Shown: positions 1 through 9,937, numbered from the stretch's first letter. The stretch is 64,000 nt of DNA from Vibrio kanaloae (GCF_024347535.1 NZ_AP025497.1:868001-932000); one strand, 5' to 3'. Translations and numbers: made by a program. The notes: generated by a model not told the origin, from the letters alone.

Positions 1-1
1 T

Positions 2-751
2 ATGGATCGTGCCCTGTTTCTTGCCATGAGTGGCGCCAAGCAAAATATGCAAGCTTTGCAGTTGCGTTCAAACAACCTTGCCAACGTAAGTACCACGGGT
101 TTCCGTGCTGATTTAGCACAAGCTCGTTCAATGCAAGCGTATGGCGAAGGCATGCCTACTCGTGTTTTCAGTATGACAGAGCGCCCGGGTCATAATTTCG
201 CGCAAGGTAGCGTGGTCACCACTGGTCGAGATCTAGACGTCACCATTCAAGGTGATGGTTGGATTTCAGTTATGGACAACACTGGCCGTGAAGGTTTAAC
301 ACGTAACGGTAACCTACGGGTTGACCAAAACGGTTTGCTAACCAACGCAAGTGGCCATTTAGTGCTTGGTGAAAACGACGCACCAATCACGCTGCCAATC
401 CCAATCAGTAAAGTAGAAATTGGTACAGATGGTACGATCTCAGTCATTCCTCAAGGCGCTCCAGCTGAAGAATTGGCCGTAGTTGATCGTATTAAGCTTG
501 TACGTCCAGATAACCAAAGTTTGTTTAAAGATACGAATGGTCTATTCCGTTCGAAAAACCCAGATCAGGCATACGAAGCGGATGCAGCGGTAACGTTGCT
601 AAAAGGTGCTATCGAAGGCAGTAACGTAAATGCTGTCGGTGAAATGACCAGTTTGATTGACTTACAACGTCAGTTTGAAATGCAGGTCAAGATGATGAGT
701 ACGGCAGAGGAAATGGACAAGTCGTCTGATTCACTGCTTCGTATGAGCTAA
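2..751 (+). CDS. flgF: Flagellar proximal/distal rod protein FlgF
   Basis: Rod subunit of the flagellar basal body, exported through the flagellar type III apparatus to the periplasm. The 249-residue protein carries the rod/hook N-terminal signature NNLANVSTTGF near residues 25-35. It also has the matching C-terminal helix (EGSNVNAVGEMTSLIDLQRQFEM) used for axial packing. Its length is normal for the family. The ATG lies at base 2, so the ribosome site and any upstream gene (flgE would be expected) fall outside the window. flgG follows after 21 bp, so the two are surely cotranscribed. The identification is firm; only the upstream context is unseen. Confidence 0.96.
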   Translation: MDRALFLAMSGAKQNMQALQLRSNNLANVSTTGFRADLAQARSMQAYGEGMPTRVFSMTERPGHNFAQGSVVTTGRDLDVTIQGDGWISVMDNTGREGLTRNGNLRVDQNGLLTNASGHLVLGENDAPITLPIPISKVEIGTDGTISVIPQGAPAEELAVVDRIKLVRPDNQSLFKDTNGLFRSKNPDQAYEADAAVTLLKGAIEGSNVNAVGEMTSLIDLQRQFEMQVKMMSTAEEMDKSSDSLLRMS

Positions 752-772
752 TAGAATTTAAAGGAATTTGCT

Positions 773-1561
773 ATGCATCCAGCATTATGGGTAAGTAAAA
801 CAGGTTTAGACGCCCAACAAACCAATATCTCAACGATTTCGAACAACCTTGCCAACGCCTCGACCATTGGTTTTAAAAAGAGCCGCGCGGTATTTGAAGA
901 TCTGTTTTATCAGAACATCAACCAACCGGGTGGCCAATCGTCTCAGAACACTGAGTTGCCAAGTGGTTTGATGTTGGGTGCTGGTTCTAAGGTAGTAGCA
1001 ACTCAAAAAGTTCACACTCACGGTAACGCGCAAACGACATCGAACAGCCTAGATATGATGATCGAAGGTGACGGCTTCTTCCAAGTTGAAATGCCAGACG
1101 GTGAGACAGGTTATAGCCGTAATGGTCAGTTCACACTGAACGGTGACGGTGCGATTGTAACATCGGGTCAGGGTTACCCGCTACAACCTGAAATCGTGAT
1201 TCCTGAAGACGCGATCTCGGTGACAGTAGGCAACGATGGTGAAGTTTCGGTTCGTCTGCGCGGTGAGCAAAACAACGTCGTAGTTGGCCAAATCACCATT
1301 ACTGACTTCGTGAACCCCGGTGGTTTAGAGCCAGTCGGTCAAAACCTTTACTTGCCGACAGGTGCGAGTGGCGACCCACAAGAAGGTGTTCCGGGTTTTG
1401 ATGGCTTGGGTAACATCCGCCAGTCGATGCTAGAAACATCGAACGTAAACGTAACCGAAGAGCTAGTGAATATGATCGAAGCTCAACGTGTTTACGAAAT
1501 GAACTCGAAAGTTATCTCGTCGGTAGACAAGATGATGAGCTTTGTTAACCAACAGCTGTAA
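773..1561 (+). CDS. flgG: Flagellar distal rod protein FlgG
   Basis: Major distal-rod subunit that spans the periplasm inside the L and P rings. The 262-residue product has the family N-terminal motif NNLANASTIGF (about residues 25-35). The C-terminal block is LETSNVNVTEELVNMIEAQR, which forms the D0 coiled coil. A good ribosome site (AAAGGAA) precedes the ATG. It sits 21 bp after flgF and 86 bp before flgH in the usual flgFGHIJ order. Nothing is truncated or odd. Confidence 0.97.
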   Translation: MHPALWVSKTGLDAQQTNISTISNNLANASTIGFKKSRAVFEDLFYQNINQPGGQSSQNTELPSGLMLGAGSKVVATQKVHTHGNAQTTSNSLDMMIEGDGFFQVEMPDGETGYSRNGQFTLNGDGAIVTSGQGYPLQPEIVIPEDAISVTVGNDGEVSVRLRGEQNNVVVGQITITDFVNPGGLEPVGQNLYLPTGASGDPQEGVPGFDGLGNIRQSMLETSNVNVTEELVNMIEAQRVYEMNSKVISSVDKMMSFVNQQL

Positions 1562-1647
1562 TTGGTTATTTGTCGCTGACTTGTTTCGCACTCATTGACG
1601 TGTGTCACGACTTACTATTTACAACGGCCAACTAAGAGTATATCGCC

Positions 1648-2424
1648 ATGAAACGTATTTTTTGTTTAGCTCTGTTTGTATCCATGACGGGCTGTAGCAT
1701 GCTGGACCCAATTGAAACACCGGCAGAAGAAAACGCGACCACTGTGGTTGATGCGGTGGAAGGCGATAAGTCGACTCAAGAGAGTTCCGGCATTATCGAT
1801 ACGCTTCGTGGTCGAACCGATCCCGTTGCTGGTGACCCTGCATGGGCACCGATTAATCCAAAGCAAAAACCAGAACATTACGCAGCGGCAACGGGATCTT
1901 TGTTTAATGTTAACCATATTGGCAGCATGTATGATGATTCAAAACCTCGTGGTATTGGCGATATTATTACTGTGGCGTTAGATGAAAATACGCGAGCGAC
2001 CAAAAAAGCCAATGCTGACATGTCTAAGTCGAACGACGCAACGATGGAACCTCTGGCTGTCGGTGGTCAAGAGTTAGCTATCGATAAGTACAATTTCTCT
2101 TACGATTTGAGTAACACCAATACCTTTGCCGGTGATGCATCAGCCAACCAAAGTAACAGCATCAGCGGCTACATTACCGTTGAAGTCATCGAAGTATTAG
2201 CCAATGGCAACCTAGTGGTTCGAGGTGAGAAGTGGATGACACTGAACACGGGCGATGAGTACATCCGCCTAAGCGGCACCATCCGTCCTGATGATATTGA
2301 CTTCGAAAATACCATCGCTTCAAACCGGGTGTCTAACGCACGAATTCAGTACTCAGGGACCGGCGTACAAAAAGATATGCAAGAGCCTGGATTCTTGGCA
2401 CGATTCTTTAATGTATCACTGTAG
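1648..2424 (+). CDS. flgH: Flagellar L-ring lipoprotein FlgH
   Basis: Builds the outer-membrane L ring, the bushing around the distal rod. The 258-residue precursor starts with a lipoprotein signal peptide ending in MTGC, so Cys16 is the likely lipidated residue. The -3 position is Met rather than the commoner Leu. The mature part contains [20 protein letters not shown] and the C-terminal [20 protein letters not shown], both typical of FlgH. Short gaps on either side (86 and 94 bp) suggest it belongs to the flgF-J transcript. Confidence 0.96.
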   Translation: MKRIFCLALFVSMTGCSMLDPIETPAEENATTVVDAVEGDKSTQESSGIIDTLRGRTDPVAGDPAWAPINPKQKPEHYAAATGSLFNVNHIGSMYDDSKPRGIGDIITVALDENTRATKKANADMSKSNDATMEPLAVGGQELAIDKYNFSYDLSNTNTFAGDASANQSNSISGYITVEVIEVLANGNLVVRGEKWMTLNTGDEYIRLSGTIRPDDIDFENTIASNRVSNARIQYSGTGVQKDMQEPGFLARFFNVSL

Positions 2425-2430
2425 GGCTTG

Positions 2431-2458
2431 AGAGGGTGTCGACATACTGACAGCCTCT
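2431..2458 (+). other. Intercistronic hairpin between flgH and flgI
   Basis: AGAGG and TGTC pair with GACA and CCTCT across one G-G mismatch, leaving an 8-nt loop. No U-run follows, so it is not an intrinsic terminator. It could protect or define an mRNA end between the two ring genes. Confidence 0.45.
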
Positions 2459-2518
2459 ATCACTGAGCCATATTTAGCTAAGCTATTCTAAATTAAAGTA
2501 ATACAGACAGGTTACTCA

Positions 2519-3610
2519 ATGAAAAAACTAACGCTCGTACTATTCGGCATGCTATTTCTTGCCACCAGTGCCCATGCTGCGCGTATTAAAGACGTGGCAA
2601 AAGTGGCGGGTGTTCGTAGTAACCAACTTGTCGGTTATGGTCTGGTCACGGGTTTGCCGGGTACAGGTGAGACAACTCCCTTTACCGATCAAACGTTTAA
2701 CGCGATGCTGCAAAATTTTGGCATCCAATTGCCGCCCGGCACTAAGCCAAAAACTAAAAACGTAGCGGCTGTTATTGTTACCGCTGAATTGCCAGCCTTC
2801 TCTAAGCAAGGTCAGGAAGTTGACGTAACGGTCTCTTCAATCGGTTCGGCAAAAAGCTTGCGTGGCGGTACCTTGCTACAAACCTTCCTAAAAGGTCTTG
2901 ATGGTCAAGTTTATGCAGTAGCGCAAGGTAACTTGGTGGTAAGTGGCTTCAGTGCACAAGGTAACGACGGTTCAAAGCTTGTCGGTAACAATCCTAACGT
3001 TGGTATTATCTCTAGCGGTGCGACAGTTGAACAAGAGATCCCAACGCCATTTGGCCGTGGCGACTACATCACTTTTAATCTAATCCAATCCGATTTCACA
3101 ACGGCTCAGCGTTTAGCTGATGCGGTTAATAATTTCCTAGGTCCACAAATGGCTTCAGCGGTAGACGCGACTTCAGTAAAAGTTCGCGCACCACGTGAAA
3201 TCAGCCAACGTGTGGCGTTCTTATCGGCTATCGAAAACATCGAATTCGACCCTGCAGAAGGATCTGCAAAAATCATCGTTAACTCTCGTACTGGTACGAT
3301 TGTGGTTGGTAAGCACGTTCGCTTAAAAGCGGCTGCGGTCACACACGGTGGTATGACGGTTGCAATCAAAGAAAACTTGAATGTGAGTCAGCCGAATGCA
3401 TTTTCTGGCGGTCAAACAGTGGTAGTTCCTGATTCTGATATCGAAGTCACCGAAGCCGATGGAAAGATGTTTAAGTTTGAACCGGGTCTAACGTTGGATG
3501 ATTTGGTTCGAGCCGTCAACGAAGTAGGCGCAGCGCCTTCTGATTTAATGGCAATTCTTCAAGCACTGAAACAAGCCGGTGCAATTGAAGGCCAATTGAT
3601 CATTATCTAA
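2519..3610 (+). CDS. flgI: Flagellar P-ring protein FlgI
   Basis: Periplasmic P-ring subunit that surrounds the rod at the peptidoglycan layer. The 363-residue precursor has a classical Sec signal peptide with hydrophobic core [11 protein letters not shown] and cleavage after AHA-A, around residue 20. The mature N terminus [20 protein letters not shown] and GLPGTGE are family signatures. Length matches the family. It lies 94 bp after flgH and 10 bp before flgJ. Confidence 0.97.
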   Translation: MKKLTLVLFGMLFLATSAHAARIKDVAKVAGVRSNQLVGYGLVTGLPGTGETTPFTDQTFNAMLQNFGIQLPPGTKPKTKNVAAVIVTAELPAFSKQGQEVDVTVSSIGSAKSLRGGTLLQTFLKGLDGQVYAVAQGNLVVSGFSAQGNDGSKLVGNNPNVGIISSGATVEQEIPTPFGRGDYITFNLIQSDFTTAQRLADAVNNFLGPQMASAVDATSVKVRAPREISQRVAFLSAIENIEFDPAEGSAKIIVNSRTGTIVVGKHVRLKAAAVTHGGMTVAIKENLNVSQPNAFSGGQTVVVPDSDIEVTEADGKMFKFEPGLTLDDLVRAVNEVGAAPSDLMAILQALKQAGAIEGQLIII

Positions 3611-3620
3611 GGAATAAAGC

Positions 3621-4538
3621 ATGATTAAGAATAACAATGACATCGGCTTTATTCACGACATCGGTAGCTTAGACCGCCTTCGTCAACAAGCGGTAAATGG
3701 TGAAGAGGGCAGCGAAAAAGAAGCACTGACGGCTGCGGCAAAACAGTTTGAATCGATTTTTACCTCTATGTTGTTTAAGTCGATGCGCGACGCGAACTCA
3801 AGCTTTAAGTCGGATATGTTGAACAGCCAGAACGAGCAGTTCTATCGTCAGATGCAAGATGACCAAATGGCGAGTGAATTGAGTGCTTCAGGTTCTCTAG
3901 GCCTAGCGGATATGATCGTGGCTCAATTAAGTGCTGGTCAAGCAAGCGATGCGGCAGAAGATAAGGTTCGTAGTGAAGGCTTTGATACTTCACTGCAAAG
4001 ACCTCAGTTCTCTGGCCGTTCAGAAGACAGAATATCTGAAGTTCAATCTGCTTCCGCTGTTAAACAACCAGTCTCTTTTGATTCTCCAGAATCGTTTGTT
4101 ACCTCAATGAAGCCTTATGCTGAGAAAGCAGCAAGTGCGCTCGGTGTCGATTCATCGTTGCTATTAGCACAAGCCGCTCTTGAAACAGGTTGGGGTTCTA
4201 AAATGGTTAAAAACTCTTTGGGTAATAGTAATAACCTATTCAACATCAAAGCCGATAGAAGTTGGAAGGGCGATAAGGTTGCTACGCAAACTCTTGAGTT
4301 CCATGGTAAAACAGCAGTCAAAGAGTCAGCGTCTTTCCGTTCTTACTCAAACTTCGAAGACAGCTTTAATGACTATGTGAAGTTCTTGAATGAAAATCCA
4401 AGATACGAAACGGCATTGAAGCATCAAGGTAACTCAGAGAACTTCATCAAAGGTATCCACCAAGCTGGCTATGCAACTGACCCTAACTATGCCGATAAAG
4501 TATTGCGCGTTAAAGCGAAGATTGATGAGATGAATTAG
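3621..4538 (+). CDS. flgJ: Rod cap / peptidoglycan hydrolase FlgJ
   Basis: Bifunctional rod-assembly protein. The N-terminal third (about residues 30-110) is the rod-capping domain, with FESIFTSMLFKSMRDAN. The C-terminal half, from about 150, is a glucosaminidase-type muralytic domain with LAQAALETGWGSKM holding the catalytic glutamate. It opens a hole in peptidoglycan for the rod. The 305-residue length is typical of the dual-domain form. A strong ribosome site (AAGGAATAAAGC) and a 10-bp gap tie it to flgI. A terminator follows, so it probably ends the flgF-J transcript. Confidence 0.95.
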   Translation: MIKNNNDIGFIHDIGSLDRLRQQAVNGEEGSEKEALTAAAKQFESIFTSMLFKSMRDANSSFKSDMLNSQNEQFYRQMQDDQMASELSASGSLGLADMIVAQLSAGQASDAAEDKVRSEGFDTSLQRPQFSGRSEDRISEVQSASAVKQPVSFDSPESFVTSMKPYAEKAASALGVDSSLLLAQAALETGWGSKMVKNSLGNSNNLFNIKADRSWKGDKVATQTLEFHGKTAVKESASFRSYSNFEDSFNDYVKFLNENPRYETALKHQGNSENFIKGIHQAGYATDPNYADKVLRVKAKIDEMN

Positions 4539-4558
4539 CGCAATCAACTAGCATTGAG

Positions 4559-4582
4559 AGCTTGCCATTGGCAGGCTTTTTT
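4559..4582 (+). terminator. Rho-independent terminator after flgJ
   Basis: An 8-bp stem (AGCTTGCC with GGCAGGCT, one G-U pair) and a 3-nt loop are followed by six T. It separates the rod/ring operon from flgKL. Confidence 0.85.
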
Positions 4583-4672
4583 CTTATCCGTCACCTCAAA
4601 CCTTGCCACGTTGTCCATAGTTATCTCCTTACACTTCAATAAATTATTGTCTTTAACTCTCCGTTATTTCTA

Positions 4673-4690
4673 TTGGCACATATATTGCTT
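4673..4690 (+). promoter_or_regulatory. sigma54 promoter for flgKL
   Basis: TTGGCACATATATTGCTT has GG and GC separated by exactly 10 nt and matches the sigma54 -24/-12 consensus almost perfectly. It is 70 bp upstream of flgK. In Vibrio the FlrC-activated class III genes use this type, so FlrC control is inferred. Confidence 0.82.
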
Positions 4691-4759
4691 GTTATCTTAG
4701 TGATATACGGTTGTAGTTAATCAGTTCATTCTGATTTTGTTAAGTTTTTTGGGGGCATT

Positions 4760-6640
4760 ATGGCGTCGGATCTTCTGAATGTAGGGGCACAAAGTGTTCT
4801 TACTGCTCAGAGACAGTTAAACACCACAGGTCATAACATTTCTAACGCCAATACAGAGGGCTTTAGCCGCCAATCTGTAATTCAAGGTGTGAATGACCCG
4901 CGTCAGTACGGTGGCCAGTCCTATGGTATGGGTGTGCACGTGGAAAATGTTCGCCGCTCTTGGGATCAGTTTGCCGTTAAAGAACTTAACTTATCGACAA
5001 CCAATGCCGCCAACAAAGGCGATACCGAAGCCAACCTCGACATGCTGTCGAGTATGTTGTCATCGGTCGCTTCAAAGAAGATCCCAGAAAACCTTAATGA
5101 ATGGTTTGATTCGGTTAAGACACTCGCTGATACACCTAATGATGTAGGTGCGAGAAAAGTGGTGTTAGAAAAAGCCGAGCTGTTAAGCAAAACACTGAAT
5201 GAATTTCATGAAACGGTGCGCCAACAATCTGATTCTACGAATAAAAAACTAGACATGGGTATAGAGCGAGTTAACCAACTCGCGATCGAGATTCGTGATG
5301 TTCAACGCTTAATGATGCGAACTCCTGGGCCTCATAATGACTTACGAGATCAGCATGAGAAACTGATTAATGAGCTGTCTGGGTACACCAAAGTAACGGT
5401 GACGCCACGCTCTAATGCTGAAGGTTTTAATGTCCATATCGGTAATGGCCATACCTTAGTTTCTGGTAGTGAAGCGAGCCAATTAAAAATGGTCGATGGC
5501 CTGCCAGATGTACATCAACGTCGCTTAGCGATTATTGAAGGAAAGTCTCTAAAACCGATCACTAGCAGTGATATCGATGGAAAAATCGGTGCCATGTTAG
5601 ACATGCGAGATGACCACATTCCAGAAGTCATGGATGAACTGGGTCGTTTGGCGACGGCGTTTTCACACAAAGTAAATGAGTTGCAATCGCAAGGTTTAGA
5701 TCTTAATGGCAACGTGGGTAAAAACCTGTTCACCGATGTGAATTCTGAGCGGGTGGCAAAATCACGCGTGACGGCGAGCAGCCAGTCAAAGGCTGATGTT
5801 GCGGTTTATATAGATGACACCTCTGCTTTAAAAGGCGGAGAGTATGGCCTTAAGTATGATGGCAGCGACTATGTCGTAACCAAGCCTAACGGTGAAACGG
5901 TAAAAGTCAGCACTAATTCAAGTGGCAACGCTTTTAATCTTGATGGTATGCGAGTAGAAATTCGCAACCCTCCTGAGCTTGGAGAGAAATTGCTGTTGCG
6001 TCCAACTCGCAATTTTGCCGCACAGATTCAGATGGAAACCAAAGATCCAAAAGACATTACTGCGCAAAGTTATGAAGCATCGACCACGTTTGCCAAAGGC
6101 ACGGCCGGTTTCAAAATTTTACAAGCGGGTCAACTGCGCGAGTTCGAAGTTATTGTGTCACCCAAGGGTGAGCAGTTTGCGGTGACGGATCCGAAAGGCA
6201 ATATTTTAATGCAGCCGCAACCTTATCCGCCTGAAGGACCGGTCACTATTAACGGCACCACGTTTGAGTTAACTCCGGGAGCGGTGGCAAACGATAAATT
6301 TACGGCAAACCTTGTCCCATCAGAAGGTGACAACGGTAATCTACGTAAGATGCAAAATCTACAAACCGGAAAAATTTTGAACGATGGTGAGTCTACGATT
6401 TTAGACCTTTACCATAACTTGAATACCAATATGGGGTTGAAGTCTTCAACGGCCAATCGCTTGAGTGATATTGCGACCTTAGAAAAACAGTCAGCTCAAG
6501 AGCGTATTGCTTCGGTATCCGGGGTCAATCTCGATGAAGAAGCAGCCAATATGATGAAATTTCAGCAAGCGTACATGGCTTCCTCACGCATCATGCAAGC
6601 TGCCAATGATACGTTTAACACTATTTTGGCTCTGAGATAG
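4760..6640 (+). CDS. flgK: Hook-filament junction protein FlgK (HAP1)
   Basis: First hook-associated protein, forming the joint between hook and filament. The 626-residue product has the HAP1 N terminus (LLNVGAQSVLTAQRQLNTT, then NISNANTEGFSRQ). The C terminus has GVNLDEEAANMMKFQQAYMA, the paired D0 helices. It is longer than the roughly 550 residues of enteric FlgK because of a larger central domain, which from memory is usual in Vibrio. A sigma54-type site lies upstream and flgL follows after 9 bp. Confidence 0.96.
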   Translation: MASDLLNVGAQSVLTAQRQLNTTGHNISNANTEGFSRQSVIQGVNDPRQYGGQSYGMGVHVENVRRSWDQFAVKELNLSTTNAANKGDTEANLDMLSSMLSSVASKKIPENLNEWFDSVKTLADTPNDVGARKVVLEKAELLSKTLNEFHETVRQQSDSTNKKLDMGIERVNQLAIEIRDVQRLMMRTPGPHNDLRDQHEKLINELSGYTKVTVTPRSNAEGFNVHIGNGHTLVSGSEASQLKMVDGLPDVHQRRLAIIEGKSLKPITSSDIDGKIGAMLDMRDDHIPEVMDELGRLATAFSHKVNELQSQGLDLNGNVGKNLFTDVNSERVAKSRVTASSQSKADVAVYIDDTSALKGGEYGLKYDGSDYVVTKPNGETVKVSTNSSGNAFNLDGMRVEIRNPPELGEKLLLRPTRNFAAQIQMETKDPKDITAQSYEASTTFAKGTAGFKILQAGQLREFEVIVSPKGEQFAVTDPKGNILMQPQPYPPEGPVTINGTTFELTPGAVANDKFTANLVPSEGDNGNLRKMQNLQTGKILNDGESTILDLYHNLNTNMGLKSSTANRLSDIATLEKQSAQERIASVSGVNLDEEAANMMKFQQAYMASSRIMQAANDTFNTILALR

Positions 6641-6649
6641 GAAGTGTAA

Positions 6650-7840
6650 ATGTTGAATCGTATTTCTAGCTTCCATAACTATCAGTCAGTACAAAATGAC
6701 TTGCGCCGCCAAGAGAACAAGGTGCATCACAACCAAGCGCAACTCGCTTCTGGTAAGAAGTTACAGTCACCAAGTGATGACCCGTTGGCGACCCACTATC
6801 TACAAAATATTGGTCAGCAATCTGAGCAACTGAAACAATATGTTGATGCTATTACGTTGGTTCGAAATCGTTTAGAGCATCATGAAGTTATGATGTCTAA
6901 CTCGGAAGGGTTTGCTGATGAAGCCAAACGAACCGTAATGGAAATGATCAACGGCGCGCTTTCACCGGAAGACCGTTTAGCTAAGCAGCGTGAAATTGAA
7001 GAACTGGCGAATAACTTTTTGTACTTGGCCAACTCTCAAGATGAGTCGGGTAACTATACATTTGCGGGCACTAAGCCGAAGAACCAGCCTTTCTTTCGAG
7101 ATAACGAAGGGAACGTGACGTATCAAGGTGATGATTACCAACGCAAGATGCGTGTGGCAAGTAGCTTTGAGATGGCAATGAATGATCCGGGCAGCAAGTT
7201 ATTTATGGAAATAGATAACCCGTTTGGTGATTACGAGCCCCAATATGAGCTTGAGCCTGCCTCTGAGTTATTACTCGAGCGTGCGACTAACAGCGCTGAA
7301 GATGGTTCTACCTATAAAGTGACTTTCGTCGACATGCAGACGGGTAAGTTCGCTTATCAACTTGAAAAAGATGGCGCAGTGGTTGCGGCAGAAGATTTTG
7401 ATCCTTCGACAGGCATTGTTTACGAAGGGCTGAATATTCAAATCAAAGGCCAGATCACTAAGGGGGACTCAATCACCTTAGAGCCGAGAGAGACATTCTC
7501 TATTTTTGATACGTTCAAAGAGGCGGCAGAGCAAGCAGAACATCCGGTTTCAGATGCGTCGGCGACCGCGAAACTGCATCAAGTGACCGAAGAGTTCCAT
7601 GCTGCGTTTATTCATTTGACGAAGGCAAGAACCGATGTCGGTGCGCGTTTGAATACCTTGGATATTCAAGAACAACAACATGAAGATTTTAAGTTGTCTT
7701 TAGCAAAAGCAAAAAGCAACTTTGAAGATTTGGATTATTCGAAAGCAATCATTGAATTCAATGAAAACTCTCGGGCACTGCAAGCTTCTCAACAAGCGTT
7801 TGGCAAAACCAAAGACCTGACCTTGTTTAACTATATTTAA
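6650..7840 (+). CDS. flgL: Hook-filament junction protein FlgL (HAP3)
   Basis: Second junction protein, connecting FlgK to flagellin. The 396-residue product has flagellin-like termini: RISSFHNYQSVQNDLRRQENKV with LASGKKLQSPSDDPLAT at residues about 30-47, and LDYSKAIIEFNENSRALQASQQAF at the end. A ribosome site (GGAAGTGTAA) precedes the ATG and only 9 bp separate it from flgK. The flagellin genes begin about 420 bp downstream. Confidence 0.95.
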   Translation: MLNRISSFHNYQSVQNDLRRQENKVHHNQAQLASGKKLQSPSDDPLATHYLQNIGQQSEQLKQYVDAITLVRNRLEHHEVMMSNSEGFADEAKRTVMEMINGALSPEDRLAKQREIEELANNFLYLANSQDESGNYTFAGTKPKNQPFFRDNEGNVTYQGDDYQRKMRVASSFEMAMNDPGSKLFMEIDNPFGDYEPQYELEPASELLLERATNSAEDGSTYKVTFVDMQTGKFAYQLEKDGAVVAAEDFDPSTGIVYEGLNIQIKGQITKGDSITLEPRETFSIFDTFKEAAEQAEHPVSDASATAKLHQVTEEFHAAFIHLTKARTDVGARLNTLDIQEQQHEDFKLSLAKAKSNFEDLDYSKAIIEFNENSRALQASQQAFGKTKDLTLFNYI

Positions 7841-8257
7841 TAATTAATCGGTATTTAGTGGTGACTTGTCGATCACCATGGCGTTGATTCCTTGCCGTAT
7901 GTGCTATGCCATACGTGCGAATGACGACATAGTTTGCCGCTTTTTTGTACGAAGTCTGATGTTTCTAGAATAGCGGCAAAAAACGGCAATAAGGAAGGTG
8001 AATGTTTTTACCTTCTAATAGTAGAAAATCATAGTTGCGCAGTGTTGTTTGTAAGTTTTTGATTTTTAGATAATTAAAAAATTATTCATATGAGATTAAA
8101 CTTGGCATACAACTTGTATCTGTGTTGGTTATAAATGATTAATACAGATCTTAAACCTTGTATAGGGTTTATCGAGTAATACACGGTCAGTGCTTATCCA
8201 TATGAGAGTAAAGCTGGCCGCTTCGCAGAAAGTTTGCGGACTCATAAGGAGAGCAAA
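7841..8257 (+). other. Intergenic region and leader, flgL to flagellin 1
   Basis: No gene was recognised in these 417 bp. It holds a small hairpin (CGTATG with CATACG, 7896-7915) and a 9-bp inverted repeat (TTTGCCGCT at 7933-7941 with its complement at 7972-7980). It also holds a sigma54-like promoter at 8102-8118, about 130 bp of untranslated leader, and a 20-nt imperfect direct repeat (8087-8106 and 8199-8218). Neither hairpin is a classic terminator, so how flgKL transcription ends is unclear. Confidence 0.6.
8102..8118 (+). promoter_or_regulatory. sigma54-like promoter of flagellin 1
   Basis: TTGGCATACAACTTGTA has the -24 GG and the -12 element at the right 10-nt spacing, but with GT in place of GC at -12. 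It is about 140 bp before the start codon. V. cholerae flaA is known to be sigma54 and FlrC dependent, and the encoded protein resembles that flagellin. Confidence 0.68.
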
Positions 8258-9394
8258 ATGGCTATTAATGTAAGTACTAACGTATCTGCTATGACAGCAC
8301 AGCGTTACCTGAATAAAGCGTCGAATGACTTAGCGACTTCAATGGAGCGTTTGTCATCGGGTCACAAGATCAACAGCGCAAAAGATGATGCAGCGGGTTT
8401 GCAAATTTCGAACCGCTTAACAGCTCAATCTCGTGGTCTTGATGTGGCAATGCGTAATGCCAATGACGGTATTTCGATCGCTCAAACCGCTGAAGGTGCG
8501 ATGAACGAATCAACCAACGTACTACAACGTATGCGTGATTTGGCGATTCAATCATCAAACGGTACCAACTCGCCGGCAGAGCGTACTGCACTGAATGAAG
8601 AGTCAATGGCACTTCAAGATGAGCTTAACCGTATCGCTGAAACAACCTCTTTTGGTGGCCGCCGCCTATTGAACGGTTCATTTGGTGAAGCCTCATTCCA
8701 GATCGGTGCTAGCTCCGGTGAAGCCATGATCATGGGGTTAACGAGTATCCGTGCTGATGACTTCCGCATGGGGGGCACTACATTTGATTCTGAAAACGCT
8801 AAAGATAAGAACTGGGAAGTGCCTGCACAAGCTCGCGACCTTAAGTTCGAATTCAAGACTAAAGCGGGCGAAGACATCATTTTAGATATCAATACCAAAG
8901 CGGGTGATGATATAGAAGAGCTAGCGACTTACATTAATGGTCAGTCTGATTTAGTGAACGCATCGGTGACTGATGAAGGCCGTTTGCAACTATTCGTTGC
9001 TGAACCTGATCTCGAAGGTGCAATGTCGATCTCTGGTGGTCTAGCTTCTGAGCTAGGTATTAAGAGCGAAGGTCGTCCTACATCAGTGCAAGACGTTAGC
9101 TTAACTAGTGTTGCAGGTTCACAGAACGCGATCAGCGTGATTGACTCTGCAATGAAGTACGTAGATTCACAGCGTGCTGATTTAGGTGCGAAACAGAACC
9201 GTCTAAGCCACAGTATTAATAACTTGGCAAACGTACAAGAGAACGTAGACGCTTCTAACAGCCGAATTAAAGATACGGACTTTGCGAAAGAGACGACGCA
9301 AATGACCAAATCACAAATTCTGCAACAAGCAGGTACTTCGATACTTGCTCAAGCAAAACAGTTGCCTAACTCTGCAATGTCACTATTGCAATAG
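8258..9394 (+). CDS. flaA: Flagellin 1, FlaA-type
   Basis: Filament subunit of 378 residues. I chose the ATG at 8258 ([18 protein letters not shown]) because AAGGAG sits 6 bp upstream; a TTG eight codons earlier has no support. The N- and C-terminal D0/D1 domains are canonical ([19 protein letters not shown] and [19 protein letters not shown]). The block [18 protein letters not shown] and the SLLQ C terminus match, from memory, V. cholerae FlaA, the essential core flagellin, rather than the FlaB/D types. The sigma54-like promoter agrees. Its sequence is clearly different from the two flagellins that follow, which resemble each other. The symbol is by similarity to V. cholerae and naming differs among vibrios. 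Confidence 0.93.
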   Translation: MAINVSTNVSAMTAQRYLNKASNDLATSMERLSSGHKINSAKDDAAGLQISNRLTAQSRGLDVAMRNANDGISIAQTAEGAMNESTNVLQRMRDLAIQSSNGTNSPAERTALNEESMALQDELNRIAETTSFGGRRLLNGSFGEASFQIGASSGEAMIMGLTSIRADDFRMGGTTFDSENAKDKNWEVPAQARDLKFEFKTKAGEDIILDINTKAGDDIEELATYINGQSDLVNASVTDEGRLQLFVAEPDLEGAMSISGGLASELGIKSEGRPTSVQDVSLTSVAGSQNAISVIDSAMKYVDSQRADLGAKQNRLSHSINNLANVQENVDASNSRIKDTDFAKETTQMTKSQILQQAGTSILAQAKQLPNSAMSLLQ

Positions 9395-9586
9395 TTATTG
9401 GTTGAACTTGCTGCTCGTGTTCAGACGTGAGCCATGCAGCAAGGGAAACTGGCAAGCATACTTACTATTGAATGTTTAGCTCTCTCATCTCTCACCTGCT
9501 ATCCATTTTTACAGTAAGAATGCAACGGCAAGTCGGAAATGTGTTCATTTCTCGATGATCTCCACACAGGCTCTGACGCGCCAACT

Positions 9587-9620
9587 AGCCCCGGTTCTCT
9601 CAAAGGAAAAGGGGCTTTTT
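9587..9620 (+). terminator. Rho-independent terminator downstream of flagellin 1
   Basis: AGCCCC pairs with GGGGCT and is followed by five T. An alternative overlapping stem forms from AAAGGAAA and TTTTTCCTTT. It is nearly 200 bp beyond the flagellin 1 stop codon, so the mRNA would have a long structured 3' end, or a separate small transcript ends here. Confidence 0.7.
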
Positions 9621-9910
9621 CCTTTCTGCTTTCTGCCTCTTGGGCTCCCACTAGCTTCTTTGCCTATTCTGTTATCGATCGACTTTATGTCCAATCATTC
9701 GCCTGGATCTCCAGATTCACGGCAGTATGAAATGTTAGGTGATGGAGCATTTCTATGCGTTGATTCATTTGAAGAACGTTTTGTATGTTTTATGAACACA
9801 TTGAAATCTTTTGTTCGTCGATATGAGTGGTTATTTTAGAAAAACATAAAAAATAAAATACTGAAAAATAAAGACTTATTATTTTGTTTGTAGTTTTTCA
9901 AAAGTTTTTC

Positions 9911-9937
9911 TAAAGCTTCGTGTTTTCGAGCCGTTAT
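9911..9937 (+). promoter_or_regulatory. sigma28 (FliA) promoter of flagellin 2
   Basis: TAAAGCTT, an 11-nt spacer, then GCCGTTAT: the flagellar sigma28 consensus with exact spacing. It is about 80 bp before the start codon. fliA itself is encoded at 39.05 kb in this window. Confidence 0.88.

Noticed and set aside
9539..9839. Two overlapping open frames (63 and 94 codons) between flagellins 1 and 2
   Set aside because: They run through a terminator, have no ribosome site, unusual composition and no recognisable motif.
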